The notes under the pieces were generated by a model. That model was not told where the DNA came from and searched no databases. It saw only the letters and a program-made list of their open reading frames with translations. A DNA stretch of 64,000 nucleotides, taken from contig NC_027861.1 of the NCBI RefSeq assembly GCF_000187245.1, forward strand, positions 1,178,001-1,242,000, in the 5' to 3' direction. The stretch is from Ogataea parapolymorpha DL-1. Lineage: Eukaryota > Ascomycota > Pichiomycetes > Pichiales > Pichiaceae. Within the stretch, counting starts at the first letter, position 1, and each line of letters opens with the position of its first letter. Position numbers and translations under genes: made by a program. Below are positions 18,777-27,693 of this stretch, one piece after another.

Positions 18777-19520
18777 CTATCGATGCGCCAACTGCAACAG
18801 GCACCGAGCTGCTCCTATAGAAGACGGAGTGGACATTAATCTTGTAGGAGACAAATCTATTTGGTTTGGTCTGGAGATAGACGACAGCAGTTTGGATGTC
18901 TCTGTCATGCTGGTGTTAAGCTGGGGCTTAATAGGGGTCATAAACGTCGAATCGGAGTCCAAAAGCGTGGAATCAGATTGATGGATTGCGTTTCGAGGAA
19001 CAGGAGGAAGCTTGGCCTTGCTGACACCATTGGAGGTGGTAACAAAGCGCGAAGGAGATGTCTGGGCAACGCTGTTCAGACTCGAAACTTTTCTATACTT
19101 CAAAGATGCCCGCTTCAGGTTAGCACTGGTGGCTCTCTTTTTAACAACATCATCTAAGAAACTGACACCTCTCCTCCTCATTTGTCCAACTTTGCGGTTT
19201 CTGTTCAAAACAGGAGTCGAGGAGGCCAGAAGATCATCTAACGCGTTGGACCGACGGCGCTTAGATATCGGAGAACCGTGTTGCCTTTCTTTGCTCGGAA
19301 CTTTGAGGCTAGTCAGAGGCACGTCCATTTGGTTGGTAGTGACCTTATAGTATGCAAGCTGTAGCTTGAGCTTGAGCATCCGTGCTCTTTGGAGTTTGGG
19401 AGACATTTCTTTGGACCCTTCAAACGAGAGGACATGTTTATTGCCGCTCACGTTTGTCATGCTCAGAGCATTGTTGTCCAAACTTGCCAAAGCAGGTCTT
19501 GTTGTGGTCGTAGTAGTCAT
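18777..19520 (-). CDS. Whi5/Nrm1-like G1/S transcription repressor
   Basis: A 247-residue, largely disordered, basic and Ser/Thr-rich protein. The one folded element is the Whi5/Nrm1 GTB-type motif at about residues 41-64 (LKLKLQLAYYKVTTNQ), used by the family to bind the SBF/MBF transcription factors. A basic cluster SKRRR at about 86-90 could be a nuclear signal. Full CDK consensus sites are visible as SPSR, TPIK and SPTR, plus several minimal SP/TP sites, which fits cell-cycle control of localisation. Whi5 and Nrm1 cannot be separated by eye. The start is the ATG at 19520 (followed by a run of Thr codons); the frame reaches further only to a TTG. Confidence 0.75.
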   Translation of the reverse strand: MTTTTTTRPALASLDNNALSMTNVSGNKHVLSFEGSKEMSPKLQRARMLKLKLQLAYYKVTTNQMDVPLTSLKVPSKERQHGSPISKRRRSNALDDLLASSTPVLNRNRKVGQMRRRGVSFLDDVVKKRATSANLKRASLKYRKVSSLNSVAQTSPSRFVTTSNGVSKAKLPPVPRNAIHQSDSTLLDSDSTFMTPIKPQLNTSMTETSKLLSSISRPNQIDLSPTRLMSTPSSIGAARCLLQLAHR

Positions 19521-19778
19521 GGTTGTTCGTTGACCAGTATATCTACCACCAATGCTAGGAAATGAAAGAACGGCGAAGTTGTTCTTAGTTATGCCACACG
19601 CTTTAATAAACAAAATACTCGATCCGAGGGTGTTTGTTTTGGAATTACCGAAATAGTTACGCTACCCAAAAAAATAATAGTGAGCCATGCGCGATGGAGT
19701 ACACGAAAAATAAACGAGCGAGTCGCGCGACGGGTTTTTTTTTATTTAGCTGGAGCCTTGATATGTATATGGTTGTAG

Positions 19779-21758
19779 CTAGAAGTCAAGCTCATTGATG
19801 ACCTCATGCAACTTAGTAACATACGTGGAATTGATGGTATCTCCTCTACCGCTCGCGACGCGTAAAACCATCTCGTTCAGTTCAGCACTTCCAAGAATGT
19901 CAACATGCTCTGCCGTTTTTGCACCGCCTCGAATATCAAATCTATCGGGCTCGTGCTTCATCTCCACAATTGTAACCTTCGAATTTCCCGGATTGTACAT
20001 GTTATCTCCTTCCTGTGACCACTTGTGGCACATTGTGTGTGTCATTAGTGAGACCGTGCCATCGCCGTCGGAAAGAAGCACGCTCTGCTTGTTATCGGTG
20101 TCAATAGACACATTCAGCTTTGAGACACCCTTGTTCAGCTCCTCGCGGTAATTGTATGCGCGTTCTGTAGGATTTCCAACACCATAGAAACAGTAGATCT
20201 TCATATCCGGTGCATTAGGTAGTGGTACTTCCAACGGATTAATCCATTTGTTGAATTGCTTCTCATTTTGCAAAAGCTCTTTCTTCGACTTGGCAACACC
20301 GTTGGAATAGTGCTCTAGTGTTCTGCGGGTAAACCAATCAGGGCCCTGCTCAAGCAAAAACTCAATGGATTGCGAAACAGTGAGGTTTCGTCTGGAAAAT
20401 TCTCCAACTTCCTCAACAAATCGGATGAACTTCCCCATTGTTTCATTAGCTTTTTGACCGTCGCCTGCGAAAGCATCATCTGGAGCAGACTCAAGATTTC
20501 CCCAAATCAGATCTCCTCCCTTTGGTATCATACTGGCGATACCTCCAAACGATTTGAGCATGTCCAACCTTTCCCTGCGAGAAAAGAATCTTTCCAAGCC
20601 TTGGACAGCAAGAGCGTTCAATTGGACTGTATCTTTCATTTCTCCAGAGAGCAACGCCACAATCGCTTTGGGAGTACCCAATAAACACCCTGAAATATTA
20701 ACAAACGCCTCGATGTGGTCGTTTACCCATTGAGGACCACCATTTCCAAAATGTTCTCCCTTGGCTTCAACCCACTTCAAAAAATAAAATATCACCTGTG
20801 CACCCATTGAGTGGCCGTAGAGTACAGTCTTCTCGCCATTGAGCTTTTTGCTTAACTCAATTTGAGATTTGAGTTTTGAAAAGTAACCATCCCTTCTCTC
20901 CAAGTCCAGATAACTCAGTCTCCAGTCGTAAGCAGCACTGAACATATTATTAGGGCCATATCCTATCACGGCTAAATTTTGAAGGATCTTGTTCCATATC
21001 CAGTAGCCGGCCATAAAGAAGTCTGCTGCTTCAAACCCTTGCGCCGCTCTCAATCTTATTCCTGGCGGGTCAAGTCCCGTTTCGGGATCTAACATGATAT
21101 GTTTAAGCCAGCAAGTTTTATCCAAAAACATGGTCCTGATCATATAAAATGATCCCCATAGTCTCTTTCTGAAATGAGGCTCGCTTCGACAATCCTCAGT
21201 ACCCTCTAGTCCCCAACTCTCTATTCCTGTACTGATGACTCCTGGAACCATGATAACAGGATGTTTTGCCTCGAAGCCTTCTTTTTTCAGCAATTTACCA
21301 ATTGCAAACGACTCACTTGGGTCATGGAAATCTTCACTGCTGGTCTCTTCCAGCAGGCTCTGCAGGGAGGTCGGAAGTACGTCTTTCCAATCTTCAAAGT
21401 AACCACTGAGAGTCTCGAATTTTATTATGGAGTCGAAGTCGGGCAGCATATCATTATCAACCATGGATTTCGAGCCAAAATAAAGAGCAACAACAACACC
21501 AAAAAATATACCAGAGACAAACATAAAGCGTTTCGTCATCAAGAAGGTCTTTGCCTTCGACCTGTCTTTTCCAGGGATTCCGGAGGCTTTCGTGGTATCT
21601 GGAGAGACTGTCGCTGGTACGCTGATTTCCAGGATCTTGTTTTCATTGTCAAGGGCATTGTGTACGGAAGCACCTATCTCGTGAGCGGAAGTTTTCACTC
21701 CATTGCCTCCCTCAGAATTGCCCGACTTTTTGGCTGTACTTCTGCGTTTTGGGGGCAT
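19779..21758 (-). CDS. LRO1: Phospholipid:diacylglycerol acyltransferase Lro1
   Basis: A 659-residue ER enzyme that transfers an acyl chain from a phospholipid to diacylglycerol, giving triacylglycerol independent of acyl-CoA. A basic cytosolic N-terminus (PPKRRSTAKK) is followed by one membrane span (about residues 77-96) and an LCAT-type alpha/beta hydrolase domain in the lumen. The nucleophile elbow GHSMG places the catalytic Ser at 317. The lid-region block ESWGLEGTEDC and the C-terminal DGDGTVSL and KHEPDRFDIRGG segments fit Lro1. Saccharomyces Lro1 is 661 residues. I took the ATG at 21758; two codons upstream the frame has only a TTG. The MED17 ATG lies 103 bp away in the opposite direction. 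Confidence 0.95.
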   Translation of the reverse strand: MPPKRRSTAKKSGNSEGGNGVKTSAHEIGASVHNALDNENKILEISVPATVSPDTTKASGIPGKDRSKAKTFLMTKRFMFVSGIFFGVVVALYFGSKSMVDNDMLPDFDSIIKFETLSGYFEDWKDVLPTSLQSLLEETSSEDFHDPSESFAIGKLLKKEGFEAKHPVIMVPGVISTGIESWGLEGTEDCRSEPHFRKRLWGSFYMIRTMFLDKTCWLKHIMLDPETGLDPPGIRLRAAQGFEAADFFMAGYWIWNKILQNLAVIGYGPNNMFSAAYDWRLSYLDLERRDGYFSKLKSQIELSKKLNGEKTVLYGHSMGAQVIFYFLKWVEAKGEHFGNGGPQWVNDHIEAFVNISGCLLGTPKAIVALLSGEMKDTVQLNALAVQGLERFFSRRERLDMLKSFGGIASMIPKGGDLIWGNLESAPDDAFAGDGQKANETMGKFIRFVEEVGEFSRRNLTVSQSIEFLLEQGPDWFTRRTLEHYSNGVAKSKKELLQNEKQFNKWINPLEVPLPNAPDMKIYCFYGVGNPTERAYNYREELNKGVSKLNVSIDTDNKQSVLLSDGDGTVSLMTHTMCHKWSQEGDNMYNPGNSKVTIVEMKHEPDRFDIRGGAKTAEHVDILGSAELNEMVLRVASGRGDTINSTYVTKLHEVINELDF

Positions 21759-21861
21759 TTGCAAAAACCGCAGAGAGAATAAAGAGCTTTAATTTATTCA
21801 AGCGAGATTTTATTAGCCCAGATTTGGGTTTAAATGTAAAAAACACAAAATTAATCATTTC

Positions 21862-23526
21862 ATGGTTGTCGACAAGGATAACGAGTTTCTTGATTTCGCT
21901 CCCTTACTGGACCAGGATTCTGTTCTGGAAGATTCCAATGAGGACGAGAAGCTGCCTCTGCCCCAGTTATTAGCCAAGATCATTGCCCAGCGAGGGTCTT
22001 TTTTGGACATTTCCGAGGACAAGTTGAAAGAGGAAATCGAAAACGAGCAATTGTCCAAAGATGCGGCGTCCAATCAAGGGGACGTCGAAATGGAGGCCGA
22101 ACCATCATTTACTCAGGAGCAGCTCAGGTCTTACGAGGACTTTAAGAAAGTTAAACAGGAAATTGTCAACTCTGTTCACTCAGCTCTGAACGAGTCGTCT
22201 TTGTCTTTGGATTTCGTTTCCCTTTTGATTTCCTGTGTTCGTCCGGCAGCAGGATCGTCATCCATGTCTCCTCATTTGAAGCAACACATCAAAATTGGGT
22301 CACTGTCAAGCGACAAGGTTGACCCTCCAGAAGATACTGAAAAATTGCAACTCGACACCTCAAAAGTTGGCCGAGGCTGGAAGTTGGAAAGTTTGGAGCG
22401 CGCAGCAACAAACCTGAAGTCTTCTAGCTTGAGACTCAAAGAAGAGGTGGCAAAAGAGAAAAATTTCTGGTCAGGCATGGTGGAGGTGCTAAAATCAAAC
22501 GAGGTGATCACAAGCATGAACATAAAAAATTCCAAAGAGGTCTGTGTCAAATACGGGTATGGGGATGCCGGATCAACATACTACGATAAGGGAATAGGGA
22601 TTCTGAAAAAGGACACAACCACCGGTAATCTGTTTTTCGAGAACTCTGCTCCAGCTAAAGAAGAAAAACAAGATAAAATAGTCAACGTCCGGATATATGA
22701 GAAAAATGGAGAAAACGTCAACTTGATTGGGGAGTCCAACGTTGAGCAGAGACTACACACTTTTAAAGAAAAAGAAGGCGTTATAAACGAGATCGCAAAG
22801 GCAAGATTTTTTCTGTTTGAAGAAGAGCTGTTTTATCAACTGCTCCGAGAAGCCGCAACTCTGATATCTCTCCAGGTATCCGCAGAGGAAGATAAGATTG
22901 TGATAGATTTACACGATGAGATCATAGAGATCACACAGGTGGTGCCTGAAGAAGTCCATGCTCCTGCAGACCTCCCATCAAACGAGCGAGCAGATCTTAT
23001 CCAGATATACTTACGCTTGATGCTCTATGCTGAGCACAAACGCAATTTGGACCAGCGAAAAATACCGCCTTTGGCGTTGGACACAGAAGCCCAGAGCGCA
23101 CCCCAGACATCACTCCTGTCACTAATTCGCCCAATTATCGTTTACAATCGCCACGAGCGCACGTTGAAATCCGTGCGCGACGTTCTCGAATCTATTATTC
23201 TAAACCACTTCGAGAATGACAGAACAAAAACTAAAGAGCATTTAGCAGAGCATTTGAAAATTAACAAGCATTGCAACGAGTCATCTGCACGCTCGAAAGA
23301 TCCCTTTGCGCGCATCAGCACGCCCCCTGCCTCAATTTTGGAACTCGCTACCACTTCGCTAATTGTAAGAGTCAAGCTGACCTCGCTATTTGCATCTGCT
23401 TATTCGGTGATGAACCTCACATTACAAAACCAGGCTGGTTCTACGGTCTTGGATGTGACTCTCAACGATGTCAGAGAGCTGGAGGACTGCTTGAATTGGG
23501 CAATACGCAACCACGATTCCATATAA
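21862..23526 (+). CDS. MED17: Mediator head subunit Med17 (Srb4)
   Basis: This 554-residue protein is the central scaffold of the Mediator head module, needed for most RNA polymerase II transcription. Recognition rests on the N-terminal Med17 signature (LPQLLAKIIAQRGSFLDISE, about residues 33-52), the following Glu-rich helix, and the LDFVSLLISCVRP segment. The middle has a long helical stretch with WKLESLERAATNLKSS and KEKNFW, as in Srb4. It is shorter than Saccharomyces Srb4 (687 residues), but sized like other yeast and fungal Med17 proteins. The ATG start is clear. It is expected in the nucleus. Shares a 103-bp promoter region with LRO1. Confidence 0.9.
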   Translation: MVVDKDNEFLDFAPLLDQDSVLEDSNEDEKLPLPQLLAKIIAQRGSFLDISEDKLKEEIENEQLSKDAASNQGDVEMEAEPSFTQEQLRSYEDFKKVKQEIVNSVHSALNESSLSLDFVSLLISCVRPAAGSSSMSPHLKQHIKIGSLSSDKVDPPEDTEKLQLDTSKVGRGWKLESLERAATNLKSSSLRLKEEVAKEKNFWSGMVEVLKSNEVITSMNIKNSKEVCVKYGYGDAGSTYYDKGIGILKKDTTTGNLFFENSAPAKEEKQDKIVNVRIYEKNGENVNLIGESNVEQRLHTFKEKEGVINEIAKARFFLFEEELFYQLLREAATLISLQVSAEEDKIVIDLHDEIIEITQVVPEEVHAPADLPSNERADLIQIYLRLMLYAEHKRNLDQRKIPPLALDTEAQSAPQTSLLSLIRPIIVYNRHERTLKSVRDVLESIILNHFENDRTKTKEHLAEHLKINKHCNESSARSKDPFARISTPPASILELATTSLIVRVKLTSLFASAYSVMNLTLQNQAGSTVLDVTLNDVRELEDCLNWAIRNHDSI

Positions 23527-23581
23527 ATAATATAGGGCTGTGCACTACATATGTAAGCTCTATTCGAAAAATCTAATTGCG

Positions 23582-24631
23582 ATGACCAAAACTAAAGTTC
23601 TTCTGGTTGGCAGTGGAGCCCTTGGGATCGTGGCCGCTTATACACTAGAATACAATGGATTTGCAGAGGTGACGGTGGTAGTTAGATCCGGCTACAAAAA
23701 AGCCTCAACGGAGGGATACAAAATTGAGTCTGTGCAATTTGGTAACATTGACCATTGGAAGCCGTCGAAGGTCGTAAGTTCAGTTCATGAAGCTGTTGCC
23801 AACGGCGAAGAATACGACTACATATTTGTATCTGTTAAGAACTTACCAGACTCCCCAAAGCCTTGCGAAGAGATCATCGAGCTCGCAATGAGGACCAATC
23901 CAAATACGGCCGTGATATTGTGCCAGAACGGTATCGATATTGAGAAGCCATTAATAGAAAAATACCCGGGTCATGTGATTCTGAGCTGTGTCTCGCTTAT
24001 AGGATGCACGAATATCGACTGTGTGGTGAGCCAGATGACACCAGACAACGTTCAGCTAGGTATCTTTGAAAACCCGACCTTGAAAGACCGTGCCAGAGCT
24101 GAGCAGATCTTGGACAAGTTCATTTCCATCTACCGGATGAAGGACGGCAAGAACGTAGTCAAGAAAGACATTAATGTTAGACAAACTAGATGGCAGAAGC
24201 TGCTGTATAATGCTTCGGTCAATACTTCGACTGCCCTGACCAATCTGGATTGTAGCAGGGCAGCAATGGCGGGTTGCAAAGAAACAGTATGGAGACCAGT
24301 CATGAGAGAAATATATGCAATCGCAAAGTCAGATGGGTATACACTTCCTCCAGAATTGGAGGAAACCATGCTGAACATCTCCGATGGTTTATTCTATACT
24401 CCGTCGATGCTTGTCGACGTAAGACTGAATAGAATGATAGAAGTGGAAACCATCGTTGGAAATCCGCTCAGGATTGCGGAGAAGAACGGCATTGACGCGC
24501 CCCACCTTTCAATGATCTACCATCTTCTCAAGATGGTCCAGTTCCGTATCAAGGAACAACAGGGTCTTATCACTGTCGATGACTCTGTCAAGGAGTACAA
24601 AACGGCTGATGAGTACGGCAAAGGCTTCTAA
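23582..24631 (+). CDS. Ketopantoate reductase-like (ApbA/PanE) NADPH oxidoreductase
   Basis: A 349-residue protein with the ketopantoate reductase fold. The N-terminal Rossmann domain has KVLLVGSGALGIVAAYTLE. The C-terminal helical domain retains both family catalytic positions: the Lys in RWQKLLYNASVN and the Glu in RLNRMIEVETIVGNPL. The ILCQNGIDIEK segment is also typical. The classical reaction is NADPH-dependent reduction of 2-dehydropantoate to pantoate on the way to coenzyme A. Fungi often carry several paralogues, some with unknown substrates, so Pan5 function is not assured. The start is the ATG at 23582; earlier in-frame codons begin with GTG. MCT1 begins 46 bp after its stop on the same strand. 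Confidence 0.8.
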   Translation: MTKTKVLLVGSGALGIVAAYTLEYNGFAEVTVVVRSGYKKASTEGYKIESVQFGNIDHWKPSKVVSSVHEAVANGEEYDYIFVSVKNLPDSPKPCEEIIELAMRTNPNTAVILCQNGIDIEKPLIEKYPGHVILSCVSLIGCTNIDCVVSQMTPDNVQLGIFENPTLKDRARAEQILDKFISIYRMKDGKNVVKKDINVRQTRWQKLLYNASVNTSTALTNLDCSRAAMAGCKETVWRPVMREIYAIAKSDGYTLPPELEETMLNISDGLFYTPSMLVDVRLNRMIEVETIVGNPLRIAEKNGIDAPHLSMIYHLLKMVQFRIKEQQGLITVDDSVKEYKTADEYGKGF

Positions 24632-24677
24632 ATAATTGACACCCCCACACCAGTATAGGTTTAATTTATTCTTTATT

Positions 24678-25703
24678 ATGAGCAAGATATTCAGTCGGTT
24701 AAGGTCCACCAAAGTGCTCCTGTTCCCAGGACAGGGTCGATTTGATGTCAATTCGCTGTCCTCTTTAACAAAGTACCAAAATGTGCCTGTGGTACAATCG
24801 CTTTTAGCACAAACGGACAAAACACTGCCTTCATTGCGGCTGTCAGAGTTTATAACTGATCCCGCTACCGCCTTGGCGAAGAAAGACATTCAATTGACGT
24901 CTATCCAACAACCACTACTGATACTAACGTCCTCCGTCACTTACCATCTTCTCAGAGCCGTGAAAAATGAAAATATTCTTAACAACACCGATTTCTTGCT
25001 GGGCCACTCTGTGGGTGAGATATGTGCCTTAGTTGCGCAAGACTCAATCCCTTTTGCGTCCGGACTCGAATTGGCATACAAAAGGGGTGTGTTAATGGAA
25101 AAGTTAGTGGAGGAAACAGGGAAGTCTTATTCAATGCAAGCACTGTTATTTCAACCGACTCATTATAAATACATTACACAAATTCTAGGAGAGCTGGACG
25201 TACAAGTCAGCAACTATAACAACTATCAGCAGCTTGTTGTTAGTGGGGAAACCCATGAGTTGAGTCAGAAGATTAACCAGCTCAAGGCAAGGATTGCTAA
25301 AGCAGGAGTCTGGAAAACACGAGTCCATAGCATCGATCTCGGTGTCAAAATTCCATTCCACAACCCTGTCCTGCAGCCCATAGAGAGCGAGTTGGAGCAA
25401 CTCTTTGAAAAGACTGTTCCTGTGAAGCGTTCTTTGGGCGTTCCGATGGTGTCCAACTTAAATGGTGAAATGGTAGCAGAGGTGAATACACAAGTCAAAA
25501 ATATTGTCCAGGCGACCTCAAAACCGGTTCAGTTCCTTAAGTGTCTTGAAATGTTAACTTCCTTGGATGACGAATTTGAGTTCATCAGTTTCGGAGACAC
25601 CACCACTAAGATAATCCAGAAATACTTCCAGGATGCTCAAAAACTGAACAATCTGCAGGCCAAATTTTCGACCAAGACGATCGATGAACTATTAAGCGAA
25701 TGA
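24678..25703 (+). CDS. MCT1: Mitochondrial malonyl-CoA:ACP transferase
   Basis: A 341-residue malonyl transferase of the FabD family that loads malonyl groups from CoA onto mitochondrial acyl carrier protein. The N-terminus MSKIFSRLRSTKV is basic and suits mitochondrial import. The family entry motif LFPGQG is at residues 15-20 and the catalytic serine lies in GHSVGE at Ser111; the FHNPVL motif with the catalytic His follows near 235. Saccharomyces Mct1 is 360 residues. The start is the ATG at 24678; the frame extends upstream only to a TTG. Type II fatty acid synthesis in mitochondria supplies octanoyl groups for lipoate. Its carrier ACP1 is encoded 7.5 kb away. Convergent with ERT1, 7 bp between stops. 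Confidence 0.93.
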   Translation: MSKIFSRLRSTKVLLFPGQGRFDVNSLSSLTKYQNVPVVQSLLAQTDKTLPSLRLSEFITDPATALAKKDIQLTSIQQPLLILTSSVTYHLLRAVKNENILNNTDFLLGHSVGEICALVAQDSIPFASGLELAYKRGVLMEKLVEETGKSYSMQALLFQPTHYKYITQILGELDVQVSNYNNYQQLVVSGETHELSQKINQLKARIAKAGVWKTRVHSIDLGVKIPFHNPVLQPIESELEQLFEKTVPVKRSLGVPMVSNLNGEMVAEVNTQVKNIVQATSKPVQFLKCLEMLTSLDDEFEFISFGDTTTKIIQKYFQDAQKLNNLQAKFSTKTIDELLSE

Positions 25704-25710
25704 TGACTGT

Positions 25711-27306
25711 TTATTGTATAGGAATGAAGTTTCCCACAATACAGCTGGGGATATTGTACTTGTCTCGGCGAATAGTGAAACTGAAGCAGCAGTTCCTCTT
25801 TTTCCGACCGTCCTTGCTCCGCAGGTTGCAGCTGGTCATGACAGCTTTCTGGGTGTTGTCAAATGCAATTGCTCCATATTTCTCCCAGAAATTGACACTG
25901 CTCTCTTCTGTCATCAGCTCGTAGATGGTGAGCTTGCCATTTTTAAGGTCGTCGATGGAAACTTCGACCAAAGATGCAAATTCTTTGTTTCCTCGATAAA
26001 TTTCGCCCGTTCTTCTCCAAAGACAGGCAGGGATGGCCATCGAAGTGAAAACACGATCGTAATCTAGAAGCATTCTCTCAAAGTTCTCTTCCACCAAAAT
26101 CAGGTCTATATCTTTCAAAGCCTTGGCAATGGCCCGGAAACCGGGTCTAAACATAGACAGTGGTTTCAAAATTCTCTGTCTCGATGAGGCGGCCATGTGG
26201 TTGTCCATGTAGTTTTGCAGTCTTTGATATCCTTTTGCATAATTGTACGGTTTTAAGAGTCCAGCCTCGAGTTTGGCATTGATAACCTGTTTGAGTCGCT
26301 CTTCTGGCGAAATCTCGGTGGTCGGGTCGGCTGCGGTAAGGAAAAACTTGTCCCTAGCAGAATCAGATACAAAGGGTTGTCCGGACGATTTCGTGGACGG
26401 TTGAGCAACATTTGGGTTGATTTGTGGTGGAGGGATGTAGGGCTCATAAAGATTCTGTGGGGCGCGAACGGAGCTGTTGGGCAGAGCGACTTGGGCAGAT
26501 ATTGCCGGGTTCTGTTTTTCCACAGTTGGGGAGCTAGACGTTTTAGCAAAAAGACTATTTTCAAACGCAGGCTCAAAAGGTGGCATCTGGTTCAGGTTAG
26601 CGGATGGATCACTGTTTCCAGGCAGGCCCGTGAGTTTGTTGAGCAGCGGATCGTTGTCCAAATTGATTGAATTTATCATATCTGTATCGTCGATCATAGA
26701 GAGAAATTCGGTAAGAGAGTTGAACTCAGAACCTGCGTGTTCGGAGTAGAAAAACGGCTGTTGATTTATGGCAGTTCCTGATGGCTTGGTTGACAGATAG
26801 CTGCGCGGGTTGGCCTGTTGAGGTGTCGTCGCGTCGAAGTTCACCATGTCGGGGTTGATGGGCTGATGACGGTATATTCCAAGAGGACTCAATTTTTCTG
26901 CACTAGAGCTGTTTGCCCGAGTTTCCTCCAAGTTTGAATACCCAGGAGAGGAAGAAGACCGGTCAACTGTGGCGCTTGTCGACCTTTTGCTTCTGCGGCC
27001 TCCATTAGTGGGCTCGTCATGGCAAAGGTGGCCAATGTTACGTTTCAGACATCGCTGGCACGGACGGCCTTGATCGCAAATCATGTGCGATCTCCTGCAG
27101 TAGACACAGGCCACGTTGACTTTTTTGCGTTTTCTTTGTGGTCCATTACTCGTTATTTTGGAGTAGTCTTGATTTTCCATCCGTTCCTCAGAGCTTTCCT
27201 GCTTTATCACGGGAGTGGACGTCTCTCCATCAGGCGATTGGCGCAAACCAGAGATATCGTTGTGGCCTTGCTGAGCGTCTTGTGAATTGTCGTCGCTTAC
27301 ACTCAT
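25711..27306 (-). CDS. ERT1: Zn2Cys6 transcription activator of gluconeogenesis, Ert1 type
   Basis: A 531-residue regulator with a zinc binuclear cluster at residues 67-95: Cys67, 70, 77, 83, 86 and 95 (CX2CX6CX5CX2CX8C), preceded by a basic patch QRKRKK. The cluster sequence ACVYCRRSHMICDQGRPCQRC and the conserved C-terminal PAS-like region (about 390-525, with VFTSMAIPACLWRRTGEIYRG cut into helices and strands) point to the Ert1/Rds2/AcuK group. This group activates PCK1, FBP1 and respiratory genes on nonfermentable carbon. The middle is low complexity and disordered. Saccharomyces Ert1 is 529 residues, close to this one. Ert1 is favoured over Rds2 by length and the IGHLCHDE ending. Confidence 0.87.
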   Translation of the reverse strand: MSVSDDNSQDAQQGHNDISGLRQSPDGETSTPVIKQESSEERMENQDYSKITSNGPQRKRKKVNVACVYCRRSHMICDQGRPCQRCLKRNIGHLCHDEPTNGGRRSKRSTSATVDRSSSSPGYSNLEETRANSSSAEKLSPLGIYRHQPINPDMVNFDATTPQQANPRSYLSTKPSGTAINQQPFFYSEHAGSEFNSLTEFLSMIDDTDMINSINLDNDPLLNKLTGLPGNSDPSANLNQMPPFEPAFENSLFAKTSSSPTVEKQNPAISAQVALPNSSVRAPQNLYEPYIPPPQINPNVAQPSTKSSGQPFVSDSARDKFFLTAADPTTEISPEERLKQVINAKLEAGLLKPYNYAKGYQRLQNYMDNHMAASSRQRILKPLSMFRPGFRAIAKALKDIDLILVEENFERMLLDYDRVFTSMAIPACLWRRTGEIYRGNKEFASLVEVSIDDLKNGKLTIYELMTEESSVNFWEKYGAIAFDNTQKAVMTSCNLRSKDGRKKRNCCFSFTIRRDKYNIPSCIVGNFIPIQ

Positions 27307-27441
27307 TGAAAATGTAAATATCTCATAAAAGTGTTAGTCCAAATATTTTCGTTCCCCGGAAAATGAACAAATTGAACTGGATTACATGAATTACCAACTC
27401 CAAGAATTAATTGTGTGTTTGCCTTACAAATCCTAAACACC

Positions 27442-27615
27442 CTACTCCTCCTTCTTGTGGTCCTCCTTCACCATCTTTCTGTCGGCCACCATGTACAAGA
27501 TGGAAACCACGACAAACGCGAGTATGAACTTGATCAGCATGCCGTACGCCACTCCGTAAATGTCTGCCTCTTCCGTAGCATCGGCAACGATCTTGGCACT
27601 AGAGAATGGGTTCAT
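27442..27615 (-). CDS. Small single-pass membrane protein, unrecognised
   Basis: A 57-residue protein starting at the ATG at 27615 (MNPFSSAKIV). A mildly acidic N-terminus (DATEEADIYG) is followed by one hydrophobic segment (YGMLIKFILAFVVVSILYMV) and a highly charged tail (DRKMVKEDHKKEE), with KKEE at the end. The composition and orderly layout look like a real tail-anchored or single-span ER or mitochondrial protein and not a chance frame. I do not recognise the family. The sequence CTCAG just before the ATG could be a 3' splice site, so an upstream exon cannot be ruled out. It is divergent from PTH1, 78 bp between starts. Confidence 0.6.
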   Translation of the reverse strand: MNPFSSAKIVADATEEADIYGVAYGMLIKFILAFVVVSILYMVADRKMVKEDHKKEE

Positions 27616-27693
27616 CTGAGCCAAAAGAACGATTGCTTAAGATTCAAAATAAATCAAAGATTAATTTTACTCTGGCTGACTAATCTTTTTACG

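Noticed and set aside
27415..27693. 93-codon upstream extension of PTH1
   Set aside because: It overlaps the small membrane protein on the other strand and precedes a natural presequence start at 27694.
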